64,000 nt of DNA from Zhongshania aliphaticivorans (GTDB taxonomy: Bacteria > Pseudomonadota > Gammaproteobacteria > Pseudomonadales > Spongiibacteraceae): NCBI RefSeq assembly GCF_001586255.1, contig NZ_CP014544.1, positions 3,876,501 to 3,940,500 of the forward strand, read 5' to 3'. Made by a program: the position numbers and the translations under genes. Shown one piece after another: positions 19,394-28,425 of the stretch; positions within the stretch are counted from its first letter, which is position 1; every line of letters starts with the position of its first letter. Under the pieces are notes generated by a model. The model was not told where the DNA came from, searched no databases, and was given only the letters and a program-made list of their open reading frames with translations.

Positions 19394-19756
19394 TTAATTA
19401 AGTACGGCATCAATCGCCTTTAACAAGCCTTTACTGTCCACCGGTTTTGTCAAATAACCCTTGGCACCTTGACGCTGGCCCCACAGCCGATCTGTTTCCT
19501 GATCTTTGGTCGTAACAATAATGACGGGGATACCACTGGTCTCGGGGTCGCGACTTAGCTGCCTAGTGGCCTGAAAACCATTCAATCCCGGCATGACAAT
19601 GTCCATCAAGACCACATCTGGCATTTCTTGTTTCGCGAGCTCTATCCCTTTCTCGCCGCTGTCAGCAGTCAATACCTCATAACCACTCTTATTGAGGATC
19701 TGCGATATTTTAAAAATTTCAGTCGGCGAATCGTCGACTATTAACACCCGTGGCAT
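19394..19756 (-). CDS. pilH: Twitching motility response regulator PilH
   Basis: A stand-alone receiver domain of 120 aa. Acidic DD follows the first strand (VLIVDDSPTE), the phospho-acceptor Asp lies in DVVLMDIVMPGLNG, the Thr in IIVTTKD, and the Lys in GYLTKPV. In Pseudomonas PilH opposes PilG, acting as the retraction-side regulator or phosphate sink for ChpA. Its distance of about 90 bases from pilG allows a separate ribosome-binding site but no terminator is visible. Confidence 0.93.
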   Translation of the reverse strand: MPRVLIVDDSPTEIFKISQILNKSGYEVLTADSGEKGIELAKQEMPDVVLMDIVMPGLNGFQATRQLSRDPETSGIPVIIVTTKDQETDRLWGQRQGAKGYLTKPVDSKGLLKAIDAVLN

Positions 19757-19847
19757 ATTGCTTCCCTCGCTCGCACCGCGTTAATACGGCACATAACACC
19801 GCCAAAAGCAGCGGCGTATAGCCTAGCTCCAACAGTGAGTTTAACAA

Positions 19848-20243
19848 TTATTGCGCGTGCGCAATCTGTACGTGGGTCTGAATTGCCTCGAGCAACTCAC
19901 CCTTACTAAATGGCTTTGTAAGGTATTGATCTGAGCCAACAATACGGCCTTTCGCCTTATCGAACAAGCCGTCCTTACTCGACAACATAATCACCGGCGT
20001 CGACTTGAATTCAGTATTATTTTTTATCAAGGCGCAGGTTTGATAGCCATCTAAACGCGGCATCATAATATCAACAAAAATGATATCGGGTTTAGTATCA
20101 GCTATTTTTGCCAAAGCATCAAAACCATCAACGGCAGTAACCACGGTGCAACCTTCTTTGGCGAGCAAGGTTTCAGTGGTTCTACGGATAGTCTTGCTGT
20201 CATCAATAATCATAACCTTTAAACTTGAGAAATTGACTTCCAT
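19848..20243 (-). CDS. pilG: Twitching motility response regulator PilG
   Basis: A single receiver domain of 131 aa and the first gene of the Chp operon. It has the DD pair (VMIIDDSKT), the phospho-Asp in DIIFVDIMMPRLDG, SS in IMLSSKDG and the conserved Lys in YLTKPFSKGE. The N-terminal extension before the receiver (MEVNFSSLK) resembles P. aeruginosa PilG. Phosphorylated PilG promotes pilus extension and adenylate cyclase activity in that organism. The operon promoter should lie between 20244 and gshB, which is transcribed divergently. Confidence 0.94.
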   Translation of the reverse strand: MEVNFSSLKVMIIDDSKTIRRTTETLLAKEGCTVVTAVDGFDALAKIADTKPDIIFVDIMMPRLDGYQTCALIKNNTEFKSTPVIMLSSKDGLFDKAKGRIVGSDQYLTKPFSKGELLEAIQTHVQIAHAQ

Positions 20244-20419
20244 AGGTAATGCGAACCTTTTGCAGGTTTCAATTTATGCACTAACATTCCCTTATTCGAG
20301 CGCACACTCATTTGATTTTCACACGGAATTCGCTCTGACACCATCATCGCAAAGTAGGTCACTAATGCAAAATTGCCTGAACTTGCGATAATGCGCTATT
20401 TTAGCGGTATTCTGTGAGG

Positions 20420-20432
20420 GCTAATTATTAGC
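20420..20432. promoter_or_regulatory. Perfect 13-bp palindrome upstream of gshB
   Basis: GCTAATTATTAGC is a perfect palindrome about 57 bases before the gshB start, in the divergent pilG/gshB promoter region. It could be an operator, but no regulator can be assigned from sequence, and AT-rich palindromes of this length also occur by chance. Confidence 0.25.
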
Positions 20433-20488
20433 TCAGCAGGCCCGTATAAGAAACCCCTTTCCGCGAAGTTTTCGACATAGGTATCAAA

Positions 20489-21457
20489 ATGACAATTAGT
20501 TTGGGTGTTGTAATGGATCCCATTGATCATATTACGTACAAAAAGGATTCTACACTCGCCATGTTATGGGCTGCCGCTGAACGCAATTGGCAAATACATT
20601 ACATGACCATTGCCGACTTATACGTCAGTGGTGGCCAGGCCCGCGCCACCAGCCGTCAACTTCAGGTATTTAAAGACCCCAAGCATTTCTACGAGCTAGG
20701 CGACAGCAAAGATATTAGCCTCGGCGAACTCGACGTTATTCTGATGCGCAAAGACCCGCCGTTTGACAATGAATTTCTCTACGCTACCCACATCCTAGAA
20801 CTGGCCGAAACGCAGGGTGCCTGGGTGGTAAACAAGCCCCAGAGCCTGCGCGACTGCAACGAAAAACTGTTTGCCCTGCAGTTTCCGCAGCTCGGACCGA
20901 TCCACTTGGTTAGCCGAGATCAAAAACGCCTACGCGCGTTTCATGCCGAACATGGCGATGTGATCATGAAACCCTTGGACGGCATGGGTGGCAGTTCTAT
21001 TTTCCGGCTCCGCGCTGACGACGCCAATGTCGGGGTGATACTGGAAACCCTCACCAATCACGGCCAAACCACCATTATGGCCCAAGTCTATGTGCCCGAA
21101 ATAAAAGAGGGCGACAAACGTATTCTTTTAATTGACGGCGAGCCCGTGCCCTATTGCCTAGCCCGCATTCCAGCCAAGGGCGAAACCCGTGGCAACTTGG
21201 CCGCCGGCGGCACCGGCCGCGCACAGCCATTAAGTGACAGCGATCGCCGCATTGCGGCTGAAGTCGGCCCCATTGCCAAGGCAAAAGGTTTGCTGTTTGT
21301 TGGTTTAGACGTGATTGGCGAGTATCTTACCGAAATTAATGTCACCAGCCCCACCTGTATCCGGGAAATTGACGATCAATTCGGCACCGATATCGCGGGC
21401 CAGCTTATGGATTGCATCGCCGCCAAATTAGCTGCGTCGGCCCCAACGCATGGGTAA
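20489..21457 (+). CDS. gshB: Glutathione synthetase
   Basis: The 322-aa ATP-grasp enzyme joins gamma-glutamylcysteine and glycine to give glutathione. It opens with the family motif GVVMDPIDHI and has the DVILMRKDPPFDNEF segment, the glycine-rich loop KPLDGMGGSSIFR and the metal-binding end LFVGLDVIGEYLTEINVTSP. Length is normal. It diverges from pilG, as in Pseudomonas. Its last codons overlap the start of the tonB-like gene by eight bases, pointing to a shared transcript. Confidence 0.97.
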   Translation: MTISLGVVMDPIDHITYKKDSTLAMLWAAAERNWQIHYMTIADLYVSGGQARATSRQLQVFKDPKHFYELGDSKDISLGELDVILMRKDPPFDNEFLYATHILELAETQGAWVVNKPQSLRDCNEKLFALQFPQLGPIHLVSRDQKRLRAFHAEHGDVIMKPLDGMGGSSIFRLRADDANVGVILETLTNHGQTTIMAQVYVPEIKEGDKRILLIDGEPVPYCLARIPAKGETRGNLAAGGTGRAQPLSDSDRRIAAEVGPIAKAKGLLFVGLDVIGEYLTEINVTSPTCIREIDDQFGTDIAGQLMDCIAAKLAASAPTHG

Positions 21458-22328
21458 TGAGCTTGTTTTTATTGAAGATCAGCCGCCGCCAGAGCGGCTT
21501 GGTTTTATCATTGTCGTCGCCACCGCCATGCATTTGGCCGTCATTCTGGGCTTAAATTTCGCCCCGGCAGACGCCCGCATAAAACTACCCAGCTTGGAGA
21601 TCACCTTAGCGCAGTACCGCAGCAAAGACGCGCCTGTTGAAGCCGATTATCTTGCCCAATACGATCAAATCGGCAGCGGCAGCCTCGACCAAAAAGCAGA
21701 GCTCCGCAGCATGTCTGACAGCGCTTTTCACGACGTCACCGCGAGCGAAAATGCACTTAAACTTGCCAAAAACACCCCGCAGCACTCACCGTCGCCGGAG
21801 CTAACGAGCACCGCGAACAACACCCGCAGTAGCACCGAGCGCAATACCCGTATGGTTCTGCAACAGCAGCAATGGCAGGGCAGCGACGACAGCACAGAGT
21901 TAAGCGACAATATTGCCTCCCTAGAGGCTCAACTCGACAAGCTTAATCAGTCTTATGCACGTATGCCGAGGCCAAAATTCATTACCTCAGTAGCCACCAA
22001 AGGCTCACCGGACGCGCTCTACCTAAACCGCTGGGAACAGCGAATAGAAGGCATTGGCAACGCCAATTATCCGGAGGAAGCGCGGCGCAAGGGTATAGAG
22101 GGCGAATTGCGCGTATTGCTAATGCTTATGCCGGACGGCCGAATCGACGAAGTGCGGATTCTCAGTAGCTCAGGCAGTGCGGTACTCGACCAAGCGGCCC
22201 ATCGTATTGTCCGTAAAGCCGCGCCTTATGAGGCGATTCCCGCAGAGGTGTTAGATGGTAAAAACCGCCTCGGCATCGTTCGCACCTGGCGTTTTGAGCG
22301 CCAAGGACTAAAGGCCAGCCTGAACTAA
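21450..22328 (+). CDS. tonB: TonB-family energy-transducing protein
   Basis: The 292-aa protein has one N-terminal membrane helix (about 17-38), a polar periplasmic linker rich in Ser/Thr/Gln (about 60-185) and a C-terminal TonB domain (about 205-290: YPEEARRKGIEGELRVLLML, then the beta strands). The linker lacks the usual Pro-Lys/Pro-Glu repeats. TonB proteins transmit proton-motive force from ExbBD to outer-membrane receptors, but no exbB or exbD lies here. The tonB3 homolog of P. aeruginosa sits at the same place beside gshB and affects twitching, so a role linked to pili is possible. Confidence 0.88.
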   Translation: MGNELVFIEDQPPPERLGFIIVVATAMHLAVILGLNFAPADARIKLPSLEITLAQYRSKDAPVEADYLAQYDQIGSGSLDQKAELRSMSDSAFHDVTASENALKLAKNTPQHSPSPELTSTANNTRSSTERNTRMVLQQQQWQGSDDSTELSDNIASLEAQLDKLNQSYARMPRPKFITSVATKGSPDALYLNRWEQRIEGIGNANYPEEARRKGIEGELRVLLMLMPDGRIDEVRILSSSGSAVLDQAAHRIVRKAAPYEAIPAEVLDGKNRLGIVRTWRFERQGLKASLN

Positions 22329-22374
22329 GGGCTTTATTCTTGTGTTTACCACAACTTAAACCATACTCAGTAAC

Positions 22375-22944
22375 ATGAATCAAAGCGCCTTCCCGTCATT
22401 AAAAAACCACTTCCTTATTGCCCTTCCCGGCTTGAGGGATGGCATCTTTACCCACAGTATTACCTATCTTTGCGAACACGACGACCAAGGCGCCATGGGA
22501 ATTGTCATCAACCACCCCCTCGGCATGGAGGTAGACGAAATACTTGAGCAACTAGAGATCGACGGTCAAATTTTTGAACATCGCGACCCCGTATTCGCCG
22601 GTGGTCCGGTGCACACTGATCGGGGATTTGTCCTTCACCGTCGCGACCACCACCAGTGGCAGGCAAGTATAGAAGTTACCGACACCGTTGCCCTGACGAC
22701 CTCACTGGATATTCTTGAGGCCATTGCCCTTAACCGTGGCCCCAGCCAATGCCTAATTGCGCTTGGCTACGCCGGCTGGGACGCTGGCCAGCTAGAAGAG
22801 GAAATTCAAAGCAATACCTGGCTGACCCTACCTGCCAGTGAAGAAGTACTGTTTAATGTGCCCTCAGATCAGAAAATAGACGCGGCGCTGGCGGTACTCG
22901 GAATCACCTTCAGCCAGCTCGGCTCAGATAGTGGTCACGCGTAG
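22375..22944 (+). CDS. yqgE: YqgE/AlgH family protein (UPF0301, DUF179)
   Basis: This 189-aa protein has the family opening LKNHFLIALPGL, the GAMGIVINHPLG turn, VFAGGPVHTDRGFVLH and the LIALGYAGWDAGQLE motif. The structural family is known but the biochemical function is not; in Pseudomonas it has been called AlgH. It is located between the tonB-like gene and ruvX as in Pseudomonas, and the spacing (57 bases to ruvX) fits co-transcription. Confidence 0.95.
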   Translation: MNQSAFPSLKNHFLIALPGLRDGIFTHSITYLCEHDDQGAMGIVINHPLGMEVDEILEQLEIDGQIFEHRDPVFAGGPVHTDRGFVLHRRDHHQWQASIEVTDTVALTTSLDILEAIALNRGPSQCLIALGYAGWDAGQLEEEIQSNTWLTLPASEEVLFNVPSDQKIDAALAVLGITFSQLGSDSGHA

Positions 22945-23001
22945 CAGGTATTTTCACCACCGAAATATGGCCAAAACGCCACCCTCGCCAGGAACAGCTT
23001 C

Positions 23002-23421
23002 ATGACAGCAAAACCCCAAACCCTGATCGGTTTCGATTTCGGCCTACGCTGGATCGGCTGCGCGGTGGGTCAAACCCTGACAGGCACCGCCTCACCACAG
23101 GGCGCGGTCACCGCCAAAGACGGCATACCGCGCTGGGAAGACATCGACAACTTATTTGCAACTTGGCAACCCAATGCCATCGTAGTCGGCCTACCGCTGA
23201 ATATGGATGGCAGCAAATCAGAGATGTCTCACCGCGCCCGCAAATTTGGCAACCGCCTTCACGGCCGCTTCGGTTTGCCCGTGCACTTTGCCGATGAACG
23301 CCTGTCCAGCTTCGAAGCCAAAGGCGATATTATTGCCGACAGCGGCTCCCGCGACTTCAAAGGACAAGGCGTCGACAGTCGCAGCGCGGTGATTATTTTA
23401 GAAAGCTGGATGCGGGGCTAA
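23002..23421 (+). CDS. ruvX: Putative pre-16S rRNA nuclease YqgF/RuvX
   Basis: This 139-aa RNase H-fold protein carries the GFDFGLRWIGCAVG motif with the first catalytic Asp, VVGLPLNMDGSKSEM, the ADERLSS segment with the second acidic pair, and DSRSAVIILESW at the end. It is thought to finish the 5' end of 16S rRNA. In Pseudomonas pyrR-pyrB-pyrC follow; here ruvX ends four bases into the convergent pilU gene, so that pyrimidine cluster is absent at this spot. Confidence 0.95.
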   Translation: MTAKPQTLIGFDFGLRWIGCAVGQTLTGTASPQGAVTAKDGIPRWEDIDNLFATWQPNAIVVGLPLNMDGSKSEMSHRARKFGNRLHGRFGLPVHFADERLSSFEAKGDIIADSGSRDFKGQGVDSRSAVIILESWMRG

Positions 23422-24581
23422 CGCCGCCTAACATTATTGCCCGAGCTCGGACGGTTGTCGTTTTCGTCTTCCTGCATGCTTAAACCACCGGCCATCGACC
23501 TCATTTTTTCTGGGTCATTGTCGGCTCCAAGTTTAATCAATAAGCGCAAATCATTGGCCGAGTCAGCATGGGCAATCGCATCCTGATAGGTGATTTCGCC
23601 CGCCAGATAGAGGTCGTAGAGGGCTTGATCAAAGGTTTGCATGCCCTGTTCGGTAGAATTGCGCATTAAGTCTTTAATGCCCGTCACATCGCCCTTACGA
23701 ATCAAGTCGGAGGCCAGCGGTGTATTCAGCAGCACCTCAACACAGGCTCGGCGGCCCTGACCATCACGGGTTGGGACCAACTGCTGGGCGATCATTGCTT
23801 TGAGGTTTAGCGACAAATCCATCCACAACTGAGGGTGACGGTCGGCGGGAAAGAAGTGAATAATTCGGTCTAAGGCCTGGTTGGCATTATTGGCGTGCAG
23901 GGTACACAGACAGAGGTGGCCGGTTTCAGCAAAGGTGATCGCCTGCTCCATCGCTTCTCGGGTTCGAACTTCGCCGATCATGATGACATCGGGCGCTTGG
24001 CGCAGCATATTTTTCAAGGCAACTTCAAAAGACTCGGTATCAATACCCACTTCGCGCTGAGTTACAATACAGCCGTGATGCTGGTGCACAAACTCAATAG
24101 GGTCTTCTACCGTAATAATATGCCCCCGCGAGTTCTCGTTGCGGTGACCAATCATTGACGCCAGTGACGTCGACTTACCAGTGCCGGTGGCGCCAACAAA
24201 AATAATCAAACCGCGCTTGGTCATTGCCAGCTCTTTAACAATCTCTGGCAAGCCCAACTCATCGCTTGTGGGTATCTTGGTCTCGATACGCCGCAGCACC
24301 ATCCCCACCAAATTGCGCTGGTAGAATGCGCTAACCCGGAAGCGACCAATGCCCCGAGAGCTAATGGCAAAATTACATTCTTTGTCCCGCACAAACTCCC
24401 GGCGCTGTTGATCGTTCATCACCCCCAGCACGACTTCTCGCGCTTGCTCGGGACTCAAAGCATTGCTGCTCATGGGGATCATTTGGCCATTAATTTTAAT
24501 CGATGGCGCCACCCCCGCCGAAATAAATAAATCCGAGGCACCTTTATCCTGCATAATCTTTAGCAGTTTTTCTATTTCCAC
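23418..24581 (-). CDS. pilU: Type IV pilus retraction ATPase PilU
   Basis: This 387-aa PilT-like secretion ATPase has Walker A GATGTGKST at 130-138, the Asp box near VEDPIEFVH, Walker B IGEVRTREAM and the His box CTLHANNA. The CIVTQREVGID and long C-terminal tail (Asp/Asn/Arg-rich, ending in NNVRRR) distinguish PilU from PilT. PilU assists PilT in depolymerising pili under load at the inner-membrane platform. It follows pilT by 37 bases on the same strand, forming a pilT-pilU operon. Confidence 0.95.
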   Translation of the reverse strand: MEIEKLLKIMQDKGASDLFISAGVAPSIKINGQMIPMSSNALSPEQAREVVLGVMNDQQRREFVRDKECNFAISSRGIGRFRVSAFYQRNLVGMVLRRIETKIPTSDELGLPEIVKELAMTKRGLIIFVGATGTGKSTSLASMIGHRNENSRGHIITVEDPIEFVHQHHGCIVTQREVGIDTESFEVALKNMLRQAPDVIMIGEVRTREAMEQAITFAETGHLCLCTLHANNANQALDRIIHFFPADRHPQLWMDLSLNLKAMIAQQLVPTRDGQGRRACVEVLLNTPLASDLIRKGDVTGIKDLMRNSTEQGMQTFDQALYDLYLAGEITYQDAIAHADSANDLRLLIKLGADNDPEKMRSMAGGLSMQEDENDNRPSSGNNVRRR

Positions 24582-24618
24582 TTTGCCATCCCCAGGCTAC
24601 GTCGTTTTATTCGCGCCA

Positions 24619-25653
24619 TTAGAAGTTTTCCGGGAAACGCGCTTTCAGGCGGGCGGCATCGCGGTTGATCTTGCGCTTGGCCAATAGTTCTTTTAAACAC
24701 TGATCCATGGTCTGCATACCCAGCGCTGCACCAGACTGAATTGCCGAGTACATCTGCGCCACTTTGTCTTCCCGAATCAGATTACGAATTGCCGGCGTAC
24801 CAATCATGATTTCATGCGCGGCTATTCGACCGCCCTCTGGCCGCTTCAACAAGGTTTGCGAAATAACCGCCTGTAAAGATTCCGACAGCATGGAACGCAC
24901 CATGGATTTTTCATCACCAGGGAACACATCAACAACCCGGTCAATAGTCTTGGCTGCGGAGGTGGTGTGCAAGGTGCCAAACACCAAGTGACCCGTTTCT
25001 GCGGCAGTCAGGGCCAAGCGAATAGTTTCCAAATCACGCAATTCGCCAACCAGAATAATGTCGGGGTCTTCGCGCAGCGCCGAGCGCAAGGCCTCATTAA
25101 AGCCGTGAGTATCGCGGTGCACTTCACGCTGGTTAATCAGGCATTTTTTGGATTCATGCACAAATTCAATTGGGTCTTCAATGGTCAAAATATGGTCGAA
25201 TTTATTGTCATTGATATAATCAATCATCGCCGCCAAGGTTGTCGACTTACCGGAACCCGTTGGCCCGGTAACCAATACCAAGCCTCGAGGCAACATCGAG
25301 ACATCTTTAAAAACCTGTCCCATGCCAAGGTCGTCCATAGACAAAACCTTGGACGGAATCGTCCGAAATACGCCACCGGCACCACGATTGTGATTAAAAG
25401 CGTTTACCCGGAAACGGGCCACACCAGGCACATCAAAGGAAAAGTCTGTTTCCAAAAATTCTTCAAAATCCCGACGCTGCCGGTCATTCATTATTTCGTA
25501 AATCAGGCTGTGAACTTCACGGTGCTCAAGGGGCGGCAAATTGATACGACGGACATCGCCGTCTACCCGGATCATCGGCGGCAAACCCGCCGAAAGGTGC
25601 AAGTCAGATGCATTTTGTTTCGCACTGAAAGCCAATAATTCGGTAATATCCAT
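24619..25653 (-). CDS. pilT: Type IV pilus retraction ATPase PilT
   Basis: Started at the ATG at 25653, behind GAGG, the protein has 344 residues, the exact length usual for PilT. It opens MDITELLAFS and carries the PAS-like N-domain, Walker A GPTGSGKST, the Asp box TIEDPIEFVH, Walker B VGELRDLET and the His box GTLHTTSA. The C-terminal AIRNLIREDK motif needed for retraction in PilT proteins is present. An in-frame start seven codons upstream is less likely. The gene is divergent from yggS. Confidence 0.97.
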   Translation of the reverse strand: MDITELLAFSAKQNASDLHLSAGLPPMIRVDGDVRRINLPPLEHREVHSLIYEIMNDRQRRDFEEFLETDFSFDVPGVARFRVNAFNHNRGAGGVFRTIPSKVLSMDDLGMGQVFKDVSMLPRGLVLVTGPTGSGKSTTLAAMIDYINDNKFDHILTIEDPIEFVHESKKCLINQREVHRDTHGFNEALRSALREDPDIILVGELRDLETIRLALTAAETGHLVFGTLHTTSAAKTIDRVVDVFPGDEKSMVRSMLSESLQAVISQTLLKRPEGGRIAAHEIMIGTPAIRNLIREDKVAQMYSAIQSGAALGMQTMDQCLKELLAKRKINRDAARLKARFPENF

Positions 25654-25817
25654 GAAATTCCTCAAGCACATCAAAACCGCACAGCACCGCCTGCGCAGGC
25701 AGCAACAGATTCAAAACCTTATAATGCGACGGCGGTGGCGTACAGCACAATGTTTTTATTTTGCCGTCCAAGGTCCTCAAAAGCGACGCTTAGACAGAGA
25801 TCGGGCATAATCTCCCA

Positions 25818-26531
25818 ATGACAGCAACCAATACCATAGTAAGTAATATAGCAGCGATTCAGGCGAGGATCGCGGCAGCTCATTATCTTTTCTGCCCCAG
25901 CGCACCGCAAGCCACCCTGATGGCCGTTAGCAAAACCCGCAGCGCTAAGGAAATCCAGCTTGCACTGAGCGCGGGCATCCAACATATCGGCGAAAATTAT
26001 TTGCAAGAGGCCTTGGCCAAACAAGCGGAACTCCAAAACAACGCCATCTGTTGGCACTTCATTGGCCCCGTACAAAGCAATAAAACCCGCGATATTGCCG
26101 AGCACTTCAGCTGGGTACATAGCGTTGATCGCGCCAAAATCATCTCCCGCCTTAACGATCAGCGGCCATCGCAGCTCGCACCGCTCAATATTTGCCTGCA
26201 GGTCAATATTAACGACGAGGCAAGTAAAGCGGGCGCCACCATTGAAGAGATTCCGGCGCTGGCCGAATTAGTCCTAAACCAGCCCCGCCTGCGTTTACGC
26301 GGCTTAATGGCGATTCCCGCCAATACCCGCGATCCGGCGCAGCAACGCCGCAATTTTGCCGCCGTGCGCGAACTGCTTCATACCCTGCGCCAGCGTTTTC
26401 CGAGAGCACAGCTCGATACGCTGTCGATGGGCATGTCTGGGGACATGGAAGCGGCCATTGCCGAAGGCGCAACCATACTGCGCATTGGCAGTGATATTTT
26501 TGGCCCGCGCGCAGCGGCAAAGCCCGATTGA
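25818..26531 (+). CDS. yggS: PLP homeostasis protein (YggS/PLPBP)
   Basis: This 237-aa single-domain TIM-barrel protein resembles the N-terminal domain of alanine racemase. It has the PLP-binding Lys in LMAVSKTRSA, the GENYLQEA motif, WHFIGPVQSNK and the phosphate-binding LSMGMSGDMEAAI and LRIGSDIFG at the end. It binds pyridoxal phosphate and keeps its pools balanced; it has no known catalytic reaction. It is followed by proC, as in most gammaproteobacteria. Confidence 0.96.
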   Translation: MTATNTIVSNIAAIQARIAAAHYLFCPSAPQATLMAVSKTRSAKEIQLALSAGIQHIGENYLQEALAKQAELQNNAICWHFIGPVQSNKTRDIAEHFSWVHSVDRAKIISRLNDQRPSQLAPLNICLQVNINDEASKAGATIEEIPALAELVLNQPRLRLRGLMAIPANTRDPAQQRRNFAAVRELLHTLRQRFPRAQLDTLSMGMSGDMEAAIAEGATILRIGSDIFGPRAAAKPD

Positions 26532-26643
26532 AGGCGCATTCACTGCCAGTATCAAAACAGGGCTGATATACTGCCGTCGGCAAATTCCCCGCGTCACCCT
26601 TAAGCGGTGTGGCAGCGGGCATCAGAAAACAAGGATTAACGTG

Positions 26644-27471
26644 GTGAGTACAATGCGTATTGGCTTTATCGGTGGCGGCAATATGGCCGCCAGTATCATT
26701 GGCGGCCTTGTGGCCAGCGGCTTTGCTGCCGAGCAAATCTGGGCCAGTGACCCAAATACCGAAAGCTTAGATAAACTCCGCGATGTCGCACCCGTGCACA
26801 CCGGCAGCGACAATCACGCTTTAATTGCGGCGGTTGATATTGTCATTTTGGCAGTGAAACCCCAGATCATGAAAATCGTCGCTGGCGACATCGCCGCCAG
26901 CGTGCAAAAGCAGCAACCGCTGATCATCACCATTGCCGCCGGTGTTACCAGCAGCAGTTTAAACAACTGGTTAGGTGGCAATACCGCTATTGTGCGTTGC
27001 ATGCCCAACACCCCTGCGCTTGTGCGCAGCGGTGCCACCGGTTTATTTGCCAACACCAAGGTAGACCCCGTCCAGCGCGAACAAGCGGAGCAAATTCTGC
27101 AAGCGGTAGGACTGGCCCTTTGGGTAGACGATGAAGCCCAATTAGACGCGGTTACCGCCCTGTCTGGCAGCGGCCCGGCGTATTTCTTTTTAGTGATGGA
27201 AGCCATGCAGGCCAAAGGCGTGGCAATGGGGCTTAGCCCCGAGGTTGCCAAGCAGCTCACCCAGCAAACCGCGCTAGGCGCCGCGCAAATGGCCATAAGC
27301 AGCGATGTCGACGCCGCTGAATTACGCCGTCGAGTGACCTCACCCAAAGGCACAACTGAACGTGCAATTAAGCTGCTGCAAGACGGCGGTTTGGAGGGAT
27401 TATTCGACCAAGCCTTAGAAGGCGCTCGCCTTCGCGCCGAAGAACTCGCCCTTGAACTGGATGGAGAATAG
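26644..27471 (+). CDS. proC: Pyrroline-5-carboxylate reductase
   Basis: Starting at the GTG at 26644, eight bases after AAGGA, the product has 275 residues and begins MSTMRIGFIGGGNMA, matching Pseudomonas ProC. The Rossmann GGGNMA loop binds NAD(P)H. The C-terminal dimer domain has ALSGSGPAYFF and the RRRVTSPKGTTERAI signature. It reduces pyrroline-5-carboxylate to proline. A GTG one codon earlier is equally readable, and the frame stays open far upstream, but that part overlaps yggS. Confidence 0.95.
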   Translation: MSTMRIGFIGGGNMAASIIGGLVASGFAAEQIWASDPNTESLDKLRDVAPVHTGSDNHALIAAVDIVILAVKPQIMKIVAGDIAASVQKQQPLIITIAAGVTSSSLNNWLGGNTAIVRCMPNTPALVRSGATGLFANTKVDPVQREQAEQILQAVGLALWVDDEAQLDAVTALSGSGPAYFFLVMEAMQAKGVAMGLSPEVAKQLTQQTALGAAQMAISSDVDAAELRRRVTSPKGTTERAIKLLQDGGLEGLFDQALEGARLRAEELALELDGE

Positions 27472-27476
27472 TTTTA

Positions 27477-28064
27477 ATGAGTGCTGTTAACGAAATTACG
27501 ACACTGCTACTCAATACCGTGGTCAGCCTTGGTATCGCCTTATTTTTGATACGCATGATTTTACAGTTAGTGAAGGCAGACTATTACAACCCTATTTCGC
27601 AGTTTGTGGTGAAAGTCAGTAACCCCTTGGTACTGCCGCTGCGAAAAATTATTCCCAGTGTCGGCAAGGTCGACACCGCCTCCTTACTTTTAGCCCTGCT
27701 GGTGCAAGCGGTTGGTATTGCCATCCTGTTTCAGATTTACGGCGGCCGCCTGCCCAATATAGGCCAATTGCTTATTTGGTCGGTACTTGGCATTTGCAGT
27801 GCCCTGCTCAACCTCTATTTCTTCGCCATTATCGGCAATATCATTATGAGTTGGGTTGCCCAAGGCGGCAGCAACCCCGCCGCACGCCTGCTCTTTCAAA
27901 TCACCGAACCGGTCATGGCGCCATTTCGTAAACTCGTGCCACCGATGGGCGGTCTCGATCTATCGCCAATATTTGTGTTTTTAATTATCAATGTGCTAGA
28001 GGTGCTACTGCGGCATATGGCGGCCAGTGCCGGCTTGCACCCGGCACTGGTTATGGGGCTATAA
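27477..28064 (+). CDS. yggT: YggT family integral membrane protein
   Basis: This 195-aa protein has two copies of the YGGT domain, each with membrane helices flanking a conserved RxI-P motif: LVLPLRKIIPSVGKVD in the first repeat and PVMAPFRKLVPPMGGLDLSPI in the second. YggT proteins have no settled function; they have been linked to osmotic and ion stress and to membrane-protein insertion factors. The gene follows proC by five bases and precedes yggU, an order widely conserved in this class. Confidence 0.93.
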   Translation: MSAVNEITTLLLNTVVSLGIALFLIRMILQLVKADYYNPISQFVVKVSNPLVLPLRKIIPSVGKVDTASLLLALLVQAVGIAILFQIYGGRLPNIGQLLIWSVLGICSALLNLYFFAIIGNIIMSWVAQGGSNPAARLLFQITEPVMAPFRKLVPPMGGLDLSPIFVFLIINVLEVLLRHMAASAGLHPALVMGL

Positions 28065-28076
28065 AGCAGCAACACG

Positions 28077-28376
28077 GTGGTCAGCGCGCAGTACTACCAA
28101 TGGCAGGATGGCGATTTAGTTTTATTCTGCCATATTCAGCCCAAGGCCAGCGCCAATGAATTCGCGGGGCAACACGGTGATCGGCTCAAAATCAGAATTA
28201 CCGCAGCGGCAACAGACGGCAAAGCCAATGCCGGTTTGATCGCATTTGTTGCCGCCGCCTTTGGCGTAAGCAAGCAGCGTGTAAGCCTCAGCGCGGGCAG
28301 CCAAAGCCGTCAAAAAACACTGAAAATTCAGGCGCCGACGAGTATTCCCGAAGCCCTAGCCGACACCGTAAAATAA
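28077..28376 (+). CDS. yggU: DUF167 family protein YggU
   Basis: This 99-aa protein starts at a GTG 12 bases after yggT. It has the DUF167 pattern: CHIQPKASANEFAG, LKIRITAAATDGKANAGLIAFVAAAFGVSK and VSLSAGSQSRQKTL. It is a small mixed alpha/beta protein of unknown function, commonly coupled to yggT. No membrane segment is present. Confidence 0.92.
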   Translation: MVSAQYYQWQDGDLVLFCHIQPKASANEFAGQHGDRLKIRITAAATDGKANAGLIAFVAAAFGVSKQRVSLSAGSQSRQKTLKIQAPTSIPEALADTVK

Positions 28377-28425
28377 ACGGCGCAATCCAGTACCAAGCCC
28401 AAGCACTATAAGGAAAACGGTCTAG

